In this document: positions 25,538 to 33,774 of the stretch, in pieces
Layout of the letters: every line of letters begins with the position of its first letter
Position numbering within the stretch: the stretch's first letter is position 1
DNA from: Paraliobacillus quinghaiensis
GTDB taxonomy: Bacteria; Bacillota; Bacilli; Bacillales; Amphibacillaceae
DNA length: 64,000 nt
Direction of reading: 5' to 3'
Assembly (NCBI RefSeq): GCF_003426025.1
Contig: NZ_QJSH01000002.1
Span: 1-64,000, forward strand
Translations under genes and position numbers: made by a program
The notes under the pieces: generated by a model
The model's database searches: none
What the model saw: the letters and a program-made list of their open reading frames with translations, nothing else
Told to the model about the DNA's origin: nothing

Positions 25538-26482
25538 ATGAAATCAAAATGGTTGATTTTAGCTTTATCTGCAATAATGTCTTTATCTTTTATCGTAGGA
25601 TGTGGATCTGACGCGGATGATGCAAGTGGAGAAACAACAAATGAAAATGAAAATGAAGATGCATCAAATGAAGAAAATGCAACAAATGAAACAGACGATG
25701 CAACAAATGAAGAAGAAGCTGGAAAGTATGAAGATGGAATTTACTTTGCGCAAGAAGATGGTTTTTCTGAAAAAAGCGGTTGGAAATATACTGCAACACT
25801 AGAAGTTGAAAATGGCGAAATAGTTTCAGCTGACTGGAATGGCGCCCATAAATCTGGTGGAGATGACAAAGATACTGTATCAGAAAATGGCGAGTACGGT
25901 ATGGTTGAAAAGGCTGGTGCTCAATCAGAATGGCACGTTCAAGCTGAAAAAGCAGAAGCTTATTTACTTGACACACAAGACCCAACTGCAATTGAATACT
26001 CAACTGATGAAGGACATACAGATGCGATCTCTGGTGTATCGATTCACGTTGTTGAATTCTTTGATTTAGCAAATCAAGCTTTAGAAAATGGCCCTGTTGG
26101 TAAAGGTCCTTACAAAGATGGAGCTTACTATGCAGAAGAAGATAGTTTCAGTGAAAAGAGTGGTTGGAAATATACTGCTTCTCTAACAGTAATTAATGGT
26201 AACATTGTTGCTGCTGACTGGAATGGTGTTCATAAAGATGGTGGAGATAACAAGGATACCGTATCAGAAAATGGTGAATACGGAATGGTTGAAAATGGTG
26301 GTGCTCAATCAGAATGGCATGTTCAAGCTGAACAAGCAGAAGCACACCTACTTGATATACAAGATCCAACAGCAATTGAATACTCAACTGATGAAGGACA
26401 TACAGATGCAATCTCTGGTGTATCAATTCACGTTGTTGAGTTCTTTGATCTAGCTGATCAGGCATTAGCTGACGCAAAATAA
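25538..26482 (+). CDS. Lipoprotein with two tandem FMN-binding domains (PplA-like)
   Basis: 314 residues: signal peptide with lipobox IVGC (Cys22), an acidic Asn/Glu/Thr-rich linker (about 25-62), then two near-identical domains (about 63-182 and 193-310, offset 128). Each ends with DAISGVSIHVVEFFDLA (162-178 and 290-306), which fits the D-x-x-S-G-A/V-S/T motif where ApbE-type enzymes attach FMN. The layout matches Listeria PplA, the surface flavoprotein of extracellular electron transfer. I infer a similar redox role outside the membrane. Rex-like operators upstream support redox control. The usual motif has SGA(S/T); here it is SGVS. Confidence 0.85.
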   Translation: MKSKWLILALSAIMSLSFIVGCGSDADDASGETTNENENEDASNEENATNETDDATNEEEAGKYEDGIYFAQEDGFSEKSGWKYTATLEVENGEIVSADWNGAHKSGGDDKDTVSENGEYGMVEKAGAQSEWHVQAEKAEAYLLDTQDPTAIEYSTDEGHTDAISGVSIHVVEFFDLANQALENGPVGKGPYKDGAYYAEEDSFSEKSGWKYTASLTVINGNIVAADWNGVHKDGGDNKDTVSENGEYGMVENGGAQSEWHVQAEQAEAHLLDIQDPTAIEYSTDEGHTDAISGVSIHVVEFFDLADQALADAK

Positions 26483-26525
26483 ATAGTAAATATATTGACA
26501 CCTTTGTCAATTAAGTGATTTAATC

Positions 26526-26567
26526 ACGCTCCATAGTAGGTAAGCTACTTTGGAGCGTTTTTCTTTT
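26526..26567 (+). terminator. Terminator of the FMN lipoprotein gene
   Basis: ACGCTCCA...TAGTAG pairs with CTACT...TGGAGCGT, ending at 26558, followed by TTTTCTTTTT. A second hairpin, ACACCAT (26584-26590) with ATGGTGT (26601-26607) and seven T, lies just downstream. Nothing else is seen up to 26791. Confidence 0.88.
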
Positions 26568-26791
26568 TGGTTTAAATTTGCCCACACCATATCATTCGAA
26601 ATGGTGTATTTTTTTGATGAGAGTTTAATAGTTTAAACTAGGTATAAATCCTTTAAAAAATTCAATAAAAACACTTTATTTAGACAAATATTTGGAAAAA
26701 TAATGTTAAACTAAAAGTGAGAATTATTGAGTGCATTGTAATGTAGAGTGTTAAATTAAGGGACACGAAAAATATAGAGGAGTTGATACTG

Positions 26792-26875
26792 ATGGTAGCT
26801 ATATTTACTGTTATTGCTGATATCTGTAGTGCTATTGCGTATGCGATGATGGGGAAGAAAAAAGATGGTGAGTAA
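26792..26875 (+). CDS. 27-residue membrane peptide
   Basis: MVAIFTVIADICSAIAYAMM followed by GKKKDGE: one short hydrophobic helix with a charged tail, preceded by GAGGAG with a 9-base spacer. It ends 27 bases before the GNAT gene and so is likely its operon partner. Too short for family assignment. Confidence 0.5.
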   Translation: MVAIFTVIADICSAIAYAMMGKKKDGE

Positions 26876-26902
26876 AAATGTTAATTGGAGGTTTAGTAAC
26901 AA

Positions 26903-27388
26903 ATGAATGTCATAATCCGCGAAATGGTAAAAGAAGATATAAAAGAAGTTCAAGATGTAGCAAAAGCAAGTTGGAATGCAACGTATGAAGGAATTATTTC
27001 TCGGGAAATACAAGAAAGATTTCTAAATGCAGCATATAACAATGAAATGATGGAAAAACGTTTGGAAGCTACAATACTTCTTGTTGCAGAAATAGAAAAT
27101 GATATTGTAGGTTTTGCTAACTTCTCATCAATTGTTAGAGAAGGTAAAGCGGAATTAAGTGCAATATATCTCAAATCAGAACATCAGAGTAAAGGTATTG
27201 GAACGGCTCTATTACAAGAAGGTGTGAAGAAATTGGAGAATGTAAGAGAAATTTATGTAGATGTAGAAAAGGAAAATGAGGCAGGGAAAACTTTTTACGA
27301 TGCAAAAGGTTTTAAAACAGTTGAAGAGTTTGATGATAATTTTGACGGCCAGATCCTTAAGACAGTTCGAATGGTGTTAAAGGTGTAA
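26903..27388 (+). CDS. GNAT-family N-acetyltransferase
   Basis: 161 residues with the full GNAT pattern: VIIREMVKEDIKEVQDVAKAS, the strand AELSAIYLKSEHQSKGIG with the acetyl-CoA loop, and VEKENEAGKTFYDAKGFK. Close to the PaiA/YhbS style of small acetyltransferases. Substrate unknown. Start ATG follows TTGGAGG. Confidence 0.9.
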   Translation: MNVIIREMVKEDIKEVQDVAKASWNATYEGIISREIQERFLNAAYNNEMMEKRLEATILLVAEIENDIVGFANFSSIVREGKAELSAIYLKSEHQSKGIGTALLQEGVKKLENVREIYVDVEKENEAGKTFYDAKGFKTVEEFDDNFDGQILKTVRMVLKV

Positions 27389-27468
27389 TTATTAAGTTAA
27401 CAGGTGGAAAAGTAAAATGATTTCTAAATGCCATTATTGGATTAACAGAAAGGGAGGGCAATATTTTC

Positions 27469-27873
27469 TTGAAGAAAAATTTAATTACTATTCTAGCACT
27501 TATCATTTTTGGGGTAGGAATCTTCTTAATCTATGATCAATTGAATCGTACATCTTATCAAAATGTCATGTCAGATATGATTGATGAATCCGAGCAAATC
27601 ATTGAGATTACCATTGAAGATAAAAGAAATTATATAGAGACAACTATCGAAGATAAGGAATTATTTGACGATATTATAGAGAAACCAAAAGAAATGCAAT
27701 TAAGAAAACAGAATGACCTACCCTCAATGGATTATCTTATTATCATCCATACAAATAAAAGAGATTATGATATAGGGTTGGGGAAAACGGGTATTCACTT
27801 TGGGTATGCAGGTACTTATTCGGTTGTCGGCGAAAATATACTATACAACAATATTAATCAGATAAAATTTTAA
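27469..27873 (+). CDS. Membrane-anchored protein, unknown
   Basis: 134 residues: N-terminal helix (LITILALIIFGVGIFLIYD), then a beta-rich extracellular part with repeated IEITIEDKRNYIETTIEDKE. I recognise no domain. Start TTG 27469 follows AGGGAGGG. The weak spacing leaves the start uncertain by a few codons. Confidence 0.65.
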   Translation: MKKNLITILALIIFGVGIFLIYDQLNRTSYQNVMSDMIDESEQIIEITIEDKRNYIETTIEDKELFDDIIEKPKEMQLRKQNDLPSMDYLIIIHTNKRDYDIGLGKTGIHFGYAGTYSVVGENILYNNINQIKF

Positions 27874-28000
27874 TAAATAATTAATTCTTACCAATAGTCA
27901 AAATGCTTATTTCAATAAGATAGGGTTGTAAATTAATTTCTACAATAATAAGATTCATATAATAAATTTATGAATCTGCTAAAAGGAAAGGGGAGAGGAA

Positions 28001-28951
28001 ATGGGAAAAGAAAGAATTGTTATTATTACTGGTGCAAATTCAGGAATCGGAAAAGCAGCTGCTCACAGGTTTGCAATGGAGGGTTATACAGTTATAATGG
28101 CTTGCCGTAACCTTGAGAAAAGCCAACTTGTTCAACAGGAAATTAAGGAGTTATCTAGCAATGATAGAATTGATCTAATGAAGCTGGATATGGGCTCATT
28201 TGAATCGATCCGTGAATTCTGTTCTGTATTCAAGGAAAAATATGAACGATTAGATATATTAATACATAATGCTGCCTATTTTAATCACGGTTCGAAATTC
28301 CGCCTTAGTCCTAACAATATTGAACTCACTTTTGCTACGAATGTGTTTGGACCTTACTTAATGACCGAATTATTGTTAGGTCATCTAAAAAAATCTCAAG
28401 ATGCTAGAATCCTAAATGCCTCAAGTAACATAGTAAAGCATTTTTTTGATCCAAAACGAAAAATTAATTTTAATAAGCTAATTGGGGAGATGGAAGATAC
28501 GAAAGGTTTCAGCGTTTATGATATGTATTGTCAGTCTAAAATGGGCCTTATATTGCTTACTTTTAAAATGGCAAAAGAGTATGATAAATATGGAATTAAG
28601 GTCAACGCATTGCAAATAAACGGTGCAAAAATGTCAAAGAACACCCTCCAAAAGCTAACGCCAGGATGGAGGTTTATAGCAAGAATTCAAAACCTTTACT
28701 TTCCACCAGCAGAAAAAATGTCAGAAATTTATTTTCATATGTGTACATCAGAGCATTTTAAGAACATTACAGGAAAGCTCATTAATGACAAGAAAGAAAT
28801 CATGAAAAGAGGAGAAGAAAATCCTGGTCTAACTATGCAAGTTAAACAACTAATAAGGTCTCACTATTATCCAGTCTATGCTGATCAACATGAGAATCAA
28901 GATGAAATGTGGAGTTTGTGTCAGGAGGTTACGATTCAAGTAGATTATTAA
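28001..28951 (+). CDS. Short-chain dehydrogenase/reductase (retinol dehydrogenase-like)
   Basis: 316 residues. The cofactor motif is TGANSGIGKAAAHRFAMEGY (residues 8-27), with ACRNLEKS suggesting NADP preference. NAAY, the catalytic Ser in LNASSN and YCQSKMG (Y-x3-K) complete the active site. The extended C-terminus (about 230-316) is longer than in simple SDRs and fits the retinol-dehydrogenase/protochlorophyllide-reductase-like group. Substrate unknown. Start ATG follows AAAGGGGAGAGG. Confidence 0.88.
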   Translation: MGKERIVIITGANSGIGKAAAHRFAMEGYTVIMACRNLEKSQLVQQEIKELSSNDRIDLMKLDMGSFESIREFCSVFKEKYERLDILIHNAAYFNHGSKFRLSPNNIELTFATNVFGPYLMTELLLGHLKKSQDARILNASSNIVKHFFDPKRKINFNKLIGEMEDTKGFSVYDMYCQSKMGLILLTFKMAKEYDKYGIKVNALQINGAKMSKNTLQKLTPGWRFIARIQNLYFPPAEKMSEIYFHMCTSEHFKNITGKLINDKKEIMKRGEENPGLTMQVKQLIRSHYYPVYADQHENQDEMWSLCQEVTIQVDY

Positions 28952-29032
28952 ATTATTTTGATAGAAACGTTTATTGTTTTTGTTTTTTTTGTAACAGGAA
29001 TTAAATAAAGATGTTGGGAAGGTGATGTGTTC

Positions 29033-29230
29033 ATGAGGGCTTTAGTTGTGGTTCTTCCAATCGTTTCAATTCTGATTGGTTTATATTTCATTACTTTAGG
29101 ACTTTGGGAATTAAGAGAAGGTGTCAATAAACAACTTTATATTAAATATATGTTCACAGGTTTATTTTTGTTGGTTATTCTAACTCCAATGATCTGGCTT
29201 TTTGGTAGCAGCCTTTTGTTCCGAATATGA
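29033..29230 (+). CDS. Small two-helix membrane protein, unknown
   Basis: 65 residues, MRALVVVLPIVSILIGLYF and a second helix near 45-60. Start ATG 29033 is 8 bases after AAGGTGA. A terminator (about 29260-29294) lies between it and the convergent VanZ-like gene. Confidence 0.6.
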   Translation: MRALVVVLPIVSILIGLYFITLGLWELREGVNKQLYIKYMFTGLFLLVILTPMIWLFGSSLLFRI

Positions 29231-29259
29231 TTATTTTGTGAAAAAATGTAATTAATATT

Positions 29260-29294
29260 AAGGGGCATTTTCTACAAAAATGAACCCTTTTATT
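29260..29294. terminator. Terminator between convergent genes
   Basis: AAGGGGCATTTT pairs with AAAAATGAACCCTT (one bulge), followed by TTTATTT. Confidence 0.7.
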
Positions 29295-29296
29295 TG

Positions 29297-29734
29297 TTAG
29301 TTATTTTTATTTTTTACTGCCATAAAACCTATCAGACTTCCAATGAGATTAAGTAATATAGTGTCGATATCAAATATCCCTAGGTTAGTTAGATACTGCG
29401 TTAATTCAATAGAAGAACTTAGAATAATTGTTGCGATAATAATTTGTGGGAGCCGTTTATAAAACTTAAAATTAACTGGAAGTAAAACTCCAAAGGGTAT
29501 AAACATAAGCACATTTCCAATTGTATTATAAAACCAAGTATCAAAATTATAATGATGAAAATTTAATATGTAAGTTGAAATAGTACTTAGTGGGGTGAAA
29601 TTTGCTCCACTGTAATCAAACAGGTTCCTTGGAGAAAAGGTACTAGTTCCCCAAAAACTTATTATAAATAGTACAAATATGTATGAGAAAAATACAATAT
29701 TAATGGTTACCTCTTTATTATATAATGATTTCAT
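29297..29734 (-). CDS. VanZ-family membrane protein
   Basis: 145 residues with about five helices and the VanZ pattern: N-terminal helix, NFTPLSTI, then TIGNVLMFIPFGVLLP and SSSIELTQYLTNLGIFDIDT ILLN (the E-x2-Q and D-x2-D motifs split here for length). VanZ-like proteins are widespread and give teicoplanin resistance in one case; the usual role is unknown. I start at ATG 29734 because AAGAAGGTGA precedes it; the longer frame overlaps the divergent gene. Confidence 0.85.
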   Translation of the reverse strand: MKSLYNKEVTINIVFFSYIFVLFIISFWGTSTFSPRNLFDYSGANFTPLSTISTYILNFHHYNFDTWFYNTIGNVLMFIPFGVLLPVNFKFYKRLPQIIIATIILSSSIELTQYLTNLGIFDIDTILLNLIGSLIGFMAVKNKNN

Positions 29735-29822
29735 TTTATTCACCTTCTTTTTAAACAGTGTATGGCTATTAGAAGGTTCGTATGAAAAGATTGCTAGACC
29801 AAATAGTATGGGAGGGATTATA

Positions 29823-30845
29823 ATGAGCACCGATATTATAAATCGTATTACCGCCACCCAAGAAAAAGTGAATTTCTCTGGAAGTATTCTTGTAAAAGAA
29901 AACAATGATATCTTAACAGAATTAAGCTATGGATATGCTAATCGTTCTGAGCAAATTAATAATGCCGCATACACAAAATATGGTATTGCGTCTGGGTGTA
30001 AACTTTTTACATCCATAGCAATCTGTCAGCTGGTGGAAGCAGGAAAGCTTTCTTTTGAATTAACATTAGAAGATTGTCTTGATCAGCATTTCCCGAATTT
30101 TGATAAAGGTATAACGATTCATCATCTTTTAACGCACACTTCAGGAATTCCTGATTATTTTGATGAAGAAGTTATGAATGATTTTGAAGAATTGTGGCTT
30201 GAAAATCCAATGTACAATATAAGAAACTTAGAAGACTTCTTACCCTTATTCCAGAAAAAATCGATGAAATTAAATGTAGGAGAAAGATTTCATTATAACA
30301 ATGCTGGTTACATTTTGCTTGGCTTAATTGTAGAAAAAGCAAGTCAACTTAACTTCTCTGAATATGTAGAAAAAAATATCTTTCAAGAAGCAAATATGAA
30401 GGACTCAGGTTATTTTGAATTTGATTCGCTCCCAAGACATACAGCACTTGGTTATATTGATTTTCCAAATGGAAAGTGGAAAACAAATATTTACTCATTA
30501 CCTGTGAAGGGTGGTTCAGATGGTGGGGCATATGTAACGGTTAACGATATGGCTAACTTATGGGATGCACTCTTGAATAAACAATTACTTAATGAAGAAC
30601 ACACTAATAAGTTACTAACTCCATATATTCAAAGGAATAATAAAAATGGCTTTTATGGTTATGGTGTATGGATAGAGAAAAATGCTGATGAAATTCTTAA
30701 ATTTCATATTATGGGTTATGACCCTGGAGTTAGTTTCCATTCTGCTTTTTATCCTAAAAATTCGATTAAAACTGTAATATGTTCCAACAGATCGCAAGGT
30801 GCATTTAATATTATGAGAGAGATTGAGGAAGAAATTTTAAACTGA
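29823..30845 (+). CDS. Serine hydrolase, beta-lactamase/penicillin-binding-protein family
   Basis: 340 residues. The S-x-x-K motif is SGCK (near residue 58) and the Y-x-N motif is YNN in FHYNNAGYILLGLIVE. The region HHLLTHTSGIPDYF is a family hallmark. Relatives include class C beta-lactamases, PBP4* and esterases. No signal peptide is seen, so an intracellular esterase or peptidase is likely. Start ATG 29823 follows GGGAGGG; the longer frame from 29679 overlaps the VanZ gene and is rejected. Confidence 0.88.
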   Translation: MSTDIINRITATQEKVNFSGSILVKENNDILTELSYGYANRSEQINNAAYTKYGIASGCKLFTSIAICQLVEAGKLSFELTLEDCLDQHFPNFDKGITIHHLLTHTSGIPDYFDEEVMNDFEELWLENPMYNIRNLEDFLPLFQKKSMKLNVGERFHYNNAGYILLGLIVEKASQLNFSEYVEKNIFQEANMKDSGYFEFDSLPRHTALGYIDFPNGKWKTNIYSLPVKGGSDGGAYVTVNDMANLWDALLNKQLLNEEHTNKLLTPYIQRNNKNGFYGYGVWIEKNADEILKFHIMGYDPGVSFHSAFYPKNSIKTVICSNRSQGAFNIMREIEEEILN

Positions 30846-30926
30846 TTTAAAGTGACCAATGTAGTCTTTATAAGTGTTTATACAAATAGAATAACAGTAA
30901 TGCTACGGGTAAGGAGAGTGAATTTA

Positions 30927-31388
30927 ATGGATTTCGAATCAATTACTGAAGAATCACTAGGAATAGTATTGGATATAGTAAATTCAAACTCTTCTTATAA
31001 TGTTTTTGAAAATGGAGACCCTTTAAGAACGATACAAGAAATAAGTATTGATTTTCTTAATCCATCTACTGACAGTTATTTAATAAAACATGAAGGTAAA
31101 TATATTGGTGTGCTAGATTTTCTGAAAAATAATCCCAAAGACAATCATCCATGGTTAGGACTATTAATGATCCATCGTGATTATCATTCTATGGGATATG
31201 GAAAAAAGGCATACCTTTCTTTTGAGGAGAAAATAATACAACAAAAATTAAATAATGTTAGATTGGGAGTATTAGAGAGTAATAAAAATGCTAAAGAATT
31301 TTGGGGGGCTTTGGGATTTGAGTTTTATGATAACAGTGAATGGTGTGGAAGGGTTGTAAGCTGTTACGAGAAACAGTTGTTCCATTAA
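30927..31388 (+). CDS. GNAT-family N-acetyltransferase
   Basis: 153 residues: ISIDFLNPSTDSYLIKHEGK, then LGLLMIHRDYHSMGYGKKAY with the acetyl-CoA loop, and LGVLESNKNAKEFWGALGFE. Start ATG 30927 is 8 bases after AAGGAGAG. The longer frame from 30852 reads through that site and is unlikely. It lies about 80 bases after the serine hydrolase, so co-transcription is possible. Confidence 0.85.
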   Translation: MDFESITEESLGIVLDIVNSNSSYNVFENGDPLRTIQEISIDFLNPSTDSYLIKHEGKYIGVLDFLKNNPKDNHPWLGLLMIHRDYHSMGYGKKAYLSFEEKIIQQKLNNVRLGVLESNKNAKEFWGALGFEFYDNSEWCGRVVSCYEKQLFH

Positions 31389-31427
31389 AACAGAACGCCT
31401 GATATAAAATCGGAGCGTTCTGTTTAA
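31387..31427 (+). terminator. Terminator of the GNAT gene
   Basis: AAAACAGAACGC (31387-31398) pairs with GCGTTCTGTTT (31415-31425). Confidence 0.85.
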
Positions 31428-31460
31428 GTACTGCAATCTACATTTTACTATAAACTTCTC

Positions 31461-32573
31461 TTAAATCGAAAATGATAAAATTAAGATTAGCGCAATCGGA
31501 ACAAGTACAACAAAATAACCAATCGGATTTGCAAAGTTTAATGTCCAACCAATTCCAAATCTTTTTTCTACAAAGATAGAAGGATCATTTGGGTTAAAAT
31601 AAATTAGTCCACCTTTCCAGTATTTATCTTCATCAACGCTTTCTGTTTTGCTGTTCGCTGATTGATCATCTATAACTTTTCCTTCAAAATCTGAGTCAAC
31701 ACTCCCGACCTTAATAGCTAGTATAAGTGCCCCAGCTAATATGATCGCTGTGAAGCCAAATGGCACTAAGAGTAATAATGAACCACTAAACAAATCCTCG
31801 TATAGTAGGTTTAGTTGTAAAAAGGCAAACAGTAATGTCATTAGAATGTTTGTCAAAAATAAAAACCAACTTGTATATTTACGTAAGCGCAATTGACGTA
31901 GTTTAGAGGATTTGACGTTTCCAGCGTTAATTTTAATGCCAGATTGCTTGGTAAACAGGTTAATCCCAAAAAACATAAATTGAAATACGAGTGAAATGAT
32001 CGGTAAGCTTAATACGGACAACCAACTTTTATCTGTGAATGCATCTGGCGTACCGTCAGGGCCCCAATGTGTTGGAATTTGATTTGGTAATTGATCAAAT
32101 AAATTCATCGATAAAATGATAAGTGTGACTGATATAACAGCAGGGATAAGATGAAAAGTTGATGCTAGCATTTCATCTTTTGATCGAGCTTCTAAGTCAG
32201 CTACACGTACTTGCTTTATTTCCCCAAACCACTTTTGTTCTTTCTTTAATTTTGTCATTTTATAATGAAAATAGAAGTAGAGTGTTAGGCCTGTAATTAG
32301 TATGACAAACGGGATTAGGCTTCCGATTAGAACCAATTTTGTTTCACCTAATGTAGTGTCTTGGTTCCATATGAAAAATCCGGTTATTGCGATTAATGAG
32401 ACAATAGCTGTTATTATTGCATATAGCTTTTTATAATGCATGACTTTAGGATGTCTTGCTTCTTCATAAGGGATGGTTACCCCGAAAACAACTGTACGTT
32501 TTACGAAAAATGGTACAGCAATCTGAAATAAACTAACAAATAAGATGGTGATCAGTAAAATAGCAAATTCCAT
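31461..32573 (-). CDS. DUF1648/DUF5808 membrane protein, SdpI-like
   Basis: 370 residues with about eight helices. DUF1648 is seen as the motif LPNQIPTHWGPDGTPDAF (about 170-187), the same motif as in SdpI-type immunity proteins. The tail YWKGGLIYFNPNDPSIFVEK and RFGIGWTLNFANP is the DUF5808 signature. It starts 2 bases after the stop of the GntR regulator, so the two form an operon. A role in envelope stress or toxin immunity is a guess from SdpI. Confidence 0.85.
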   Translation of the reverse strand: MEFAILLITILFVSLFQIAVPFFVKRTVVFGVTIPYEEARHPKVMHYKKLYAIITAIVSLIAITGFFIWNQDTTLGETKLVLIGSLIPFVILITGLTLYFYFHYKMTKLKKEQKWFGEIKQVRVADLEARSKDEMLASTFHLIPAVISVTLIILSMNLFDQLPNQIPTHWGPDGTPDAFTDKSWLSVLSLPIISLVFQFMFFGINLFTKQSGIKINAGNVKSSKLRQLRLRKYTSWFLFLTNILMTLLFAFLQLNLLYEDLFSGSLLLLVPFGFTAIILAGALILAIKVGSVDSDFEGKVIDDQSANSKTESVDEDKYWKGGLIYFNPNDPSIFVEKRFGIGWTLNFANPIGYFVVLVPIALILILSFSI

Positions 32574-32575
32574 AA

Positions 32576-32956
32576 TTAGTCCTCCTTCTTAATTTTAATG
32601 ATAATGTTTGTAATTATCTGGTGTATCTCTTCTTTCTTCATTCCATTTACTAGCGCTTCAACAACGATCGGTCTGAATTCCTCTGATAAGATCTCAATAC
32701 GCTTTGCGGAGATTTTTTGTTCGTTCGCTTTGATGACAGCTCCTTTTTTTGGAACGATTTCAATGATTCCTTTTGACTCGAGTTCATGATAGCTTTTATT
32801 TACAGTGTGCATGTTGACACCCAAATCTCCAGCTAATACCCGGACAGATGGTAATGTATCACCAGTTGATAAGTCCCCTCGCACAATGCTTTCCATGATT
32901 TGCGTGCTGAGTTGGCTGTACAAAGGAATATCTGAATCATTATTTAGGCTGAGCAT
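32576..32956 (-). CDS. GntR-family regulator, YtrA subfamily
   Basis: 126 residues: winged helix with PLYSQLSTQIMESIVRGDLS and the GntR recognition block LPSVRVLAGDLGVNMHTVNK, then a short C-terminal helix as in YtrA, without an effector domain. YtrA-type repressors sit at the head of their own operon. Two tandem operator-like repeats lie upstream (32994-33042). Start ATG follows GGAGGGG. Confidence 0.9.
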   Translation of the reverse strand: MLSLNNDSDIPLYSQLSTQIMESIVRGDLSTGDTLPSVRVLAGDLGVNMHTVNKSYHELESKGIIEIVPKKGAVIKANEQKISAKRIEILSEEFRPIVVEALVNGMKKEEIHQIITNIIIKIKKED

Positions 32957-32993
32957 CTGTATCCCCTCCGATCTTGTTTTAATTTAAGTTTAT

Positions 32994-33042
32994 TTGTTCT
33001 ATATACACTATAACAAATCTGTTCTATTTCGTCTATAACAAA
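32994..33042. promoter_or_regulatory. Tandem operator pair of the YtrA-type regulator
   Basis: TTGTTCTATATACACTATAACAAA written as two halves: TTGTTCTAT (32994-33002) and CTATAACAAA (33008-33017). The second copy has CTGTTCTAT (33019-33027) and CTATAACAAA (33033-33042). Each is an imperfect palindrome and the copies are 25 bp apart. They lie 38 bases upstream of the regulator gene. Confidence 0.7.
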
Positions 33043-33099
33043 CATTGCGGTTTGAAGCCCATTTTCATTGAAGTGTTCTTATAAAGATGATAATGTATA

Positions 33100-33108
33100 C
33101 ATAGGATA
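33100..33108 (+). promoter_or_regulatory. Candidate mother-cell sigma -10 for the ncRNA
   Basis: CATAGGATA fits CATANNNTA (sigma-K; also near sigma-E). It would place the RNA start at about 33114, where the first stem of the candidate RNA begins. No firm -35 is seen. Confidence 0.35.
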
Positions 33109-33113
33109 TATAA

Positions 33114-33244
33114 GACAAGTTACTTTGAGGACGGAACAGGCAGCCGTCACACCTTCTAGGTCTTAAAAGAGATGCAGGATTGCCACCCTGCCAAATGACT
33201 TGTCAACGGTGAAGGACCCTACATTAATTTGTGGGGTTCTTTTT
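33114..33244 (+). ncRNA. Structured small RNA candidate, about 130 nt
   Basis: GACAAGT (33114-33120) pairs with ACTTGTC (33198-33204) and encloses two hairpins: GACGG (33130-33134) with CCGTC (33144-33148), and GCAGG (33174-33178) with CCTGC (33187-33191). This gives a three-way junction. An intrinsic terminator follows: AAGGACCCTAC (33212-33222) with GTGGGGTTCTT (33231-33241) and T residues. No ORF lies inside and no gene follows on this strand, so it is more likely a free RNA than a leader. I do not recognise the family. The rest of the 33043-33390 gap holds a short interspersed repeat. Confidence 0.6.
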
Positions 33245-33278
33245 GTTATATAGTTATATATGTTTCTAAGTGAAGAAT

Positions 33279-33335
33279 TGGGGTGCCAGCGACTGCTCAC
33301 AAAAACGACAAAAAACGGGAAGTGACAGGCACCGC
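33279..33335. repeat. Short interspersed repeat, copy 2 (inverted pair)
   Basis: CGACAAAAAACGGGAAGTGA then CAGGCACCGC (33306-33335). Upstream GGGGTGCCAGCGACTGCTCA (from 33280) is a rough inverted partner, so GGTGCC and GGCACC could pair. Confidence 0.75.
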
Positions 33336-33344
33336 GTACTAAAA

Positions 33345-33381
33345 AAACGAGTTACCACCAACTGAATGGGGTAACTCGTTT
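33345..33381 (-). terminator. Terminator of the DUF4025 gene
   Basis: AAACGAGTTACC (33345-33356) pairs perfectly with GGTAACTCGTTT (33370-33381). The minus-strand T run is at 33341-33347. Confidence 0.88.
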
Positions 33382-33390
33382 GTAGTTCTA

Positions 33391-33624
33391 TTAAAATCCG
33401 GTACGAGGAAATTCTTTGCCTTGATGATTTTTTAACTCATCATCTTTGTTAACTTTGTCGATTTTGGCATCAATAGTGCCTTCCATATAATCATCTGAGA
33501 CTTGTTCATGTGTTATTGCTAGACCTTGATCTACTGGGTCACTGCTCTGATAATCAGAGACATCATATGTTTTTTCTGCTACCTTTTTCTCGTTCTCACT
33601 AATTCCTTTTTTATTTTTAGCCAT
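33391..33624 (-). CDS. DUF4025 protein, YozQ-like
   Basis: 77 acidic residues with DVSDYQSSDPVDQGLAITHE and QVSDDYMEGTID, the pattern of YozQ/DUF4025. No helix or signal, likely soluble and perhaps spore-associated. Start ATG follows AAGGAGGAATGAATT. The role is unknown. Confidence 0.8.
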   Translation of the reverse strand: MAKNKKGISENEKKVAEKTYDVSDYQSSDPVDQGLAITHEQVSDDYMEGTIDAKIDKVNKDDELKNHQGKEFPRTGF

Positions 33625-33774
33625 AATAATTCATTCCTCCTTATTCTTCATAGCGTTAGCTTTTGTGAAAATAAACAAATTATCAATTCCTTTCTTTTCC
33701 AAAAAAACAATTGCAGATCATAGGGTTATCTTTTATGATTGAGAAAAGAAAGATACATAAAGGAGAATCGTCCA

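Noticed and set aside
25590-26510. Minus- and plus-strand ORFs overlapping the FMN lipoprotein
   Set aside because: Gln-, His- and Leu-rich or Met/Lys-rich frames created by the lipoprotein codons; duplicated only because the gene has two domains.
33114-33244. Known riboswitch or housekeeping RNA (SRP, 6S, tmRNA, RNase P, TPP, purine, SAM)
   Set aside because: None of their core motifs is present, so it is listed only as an unassigned structured RNA.
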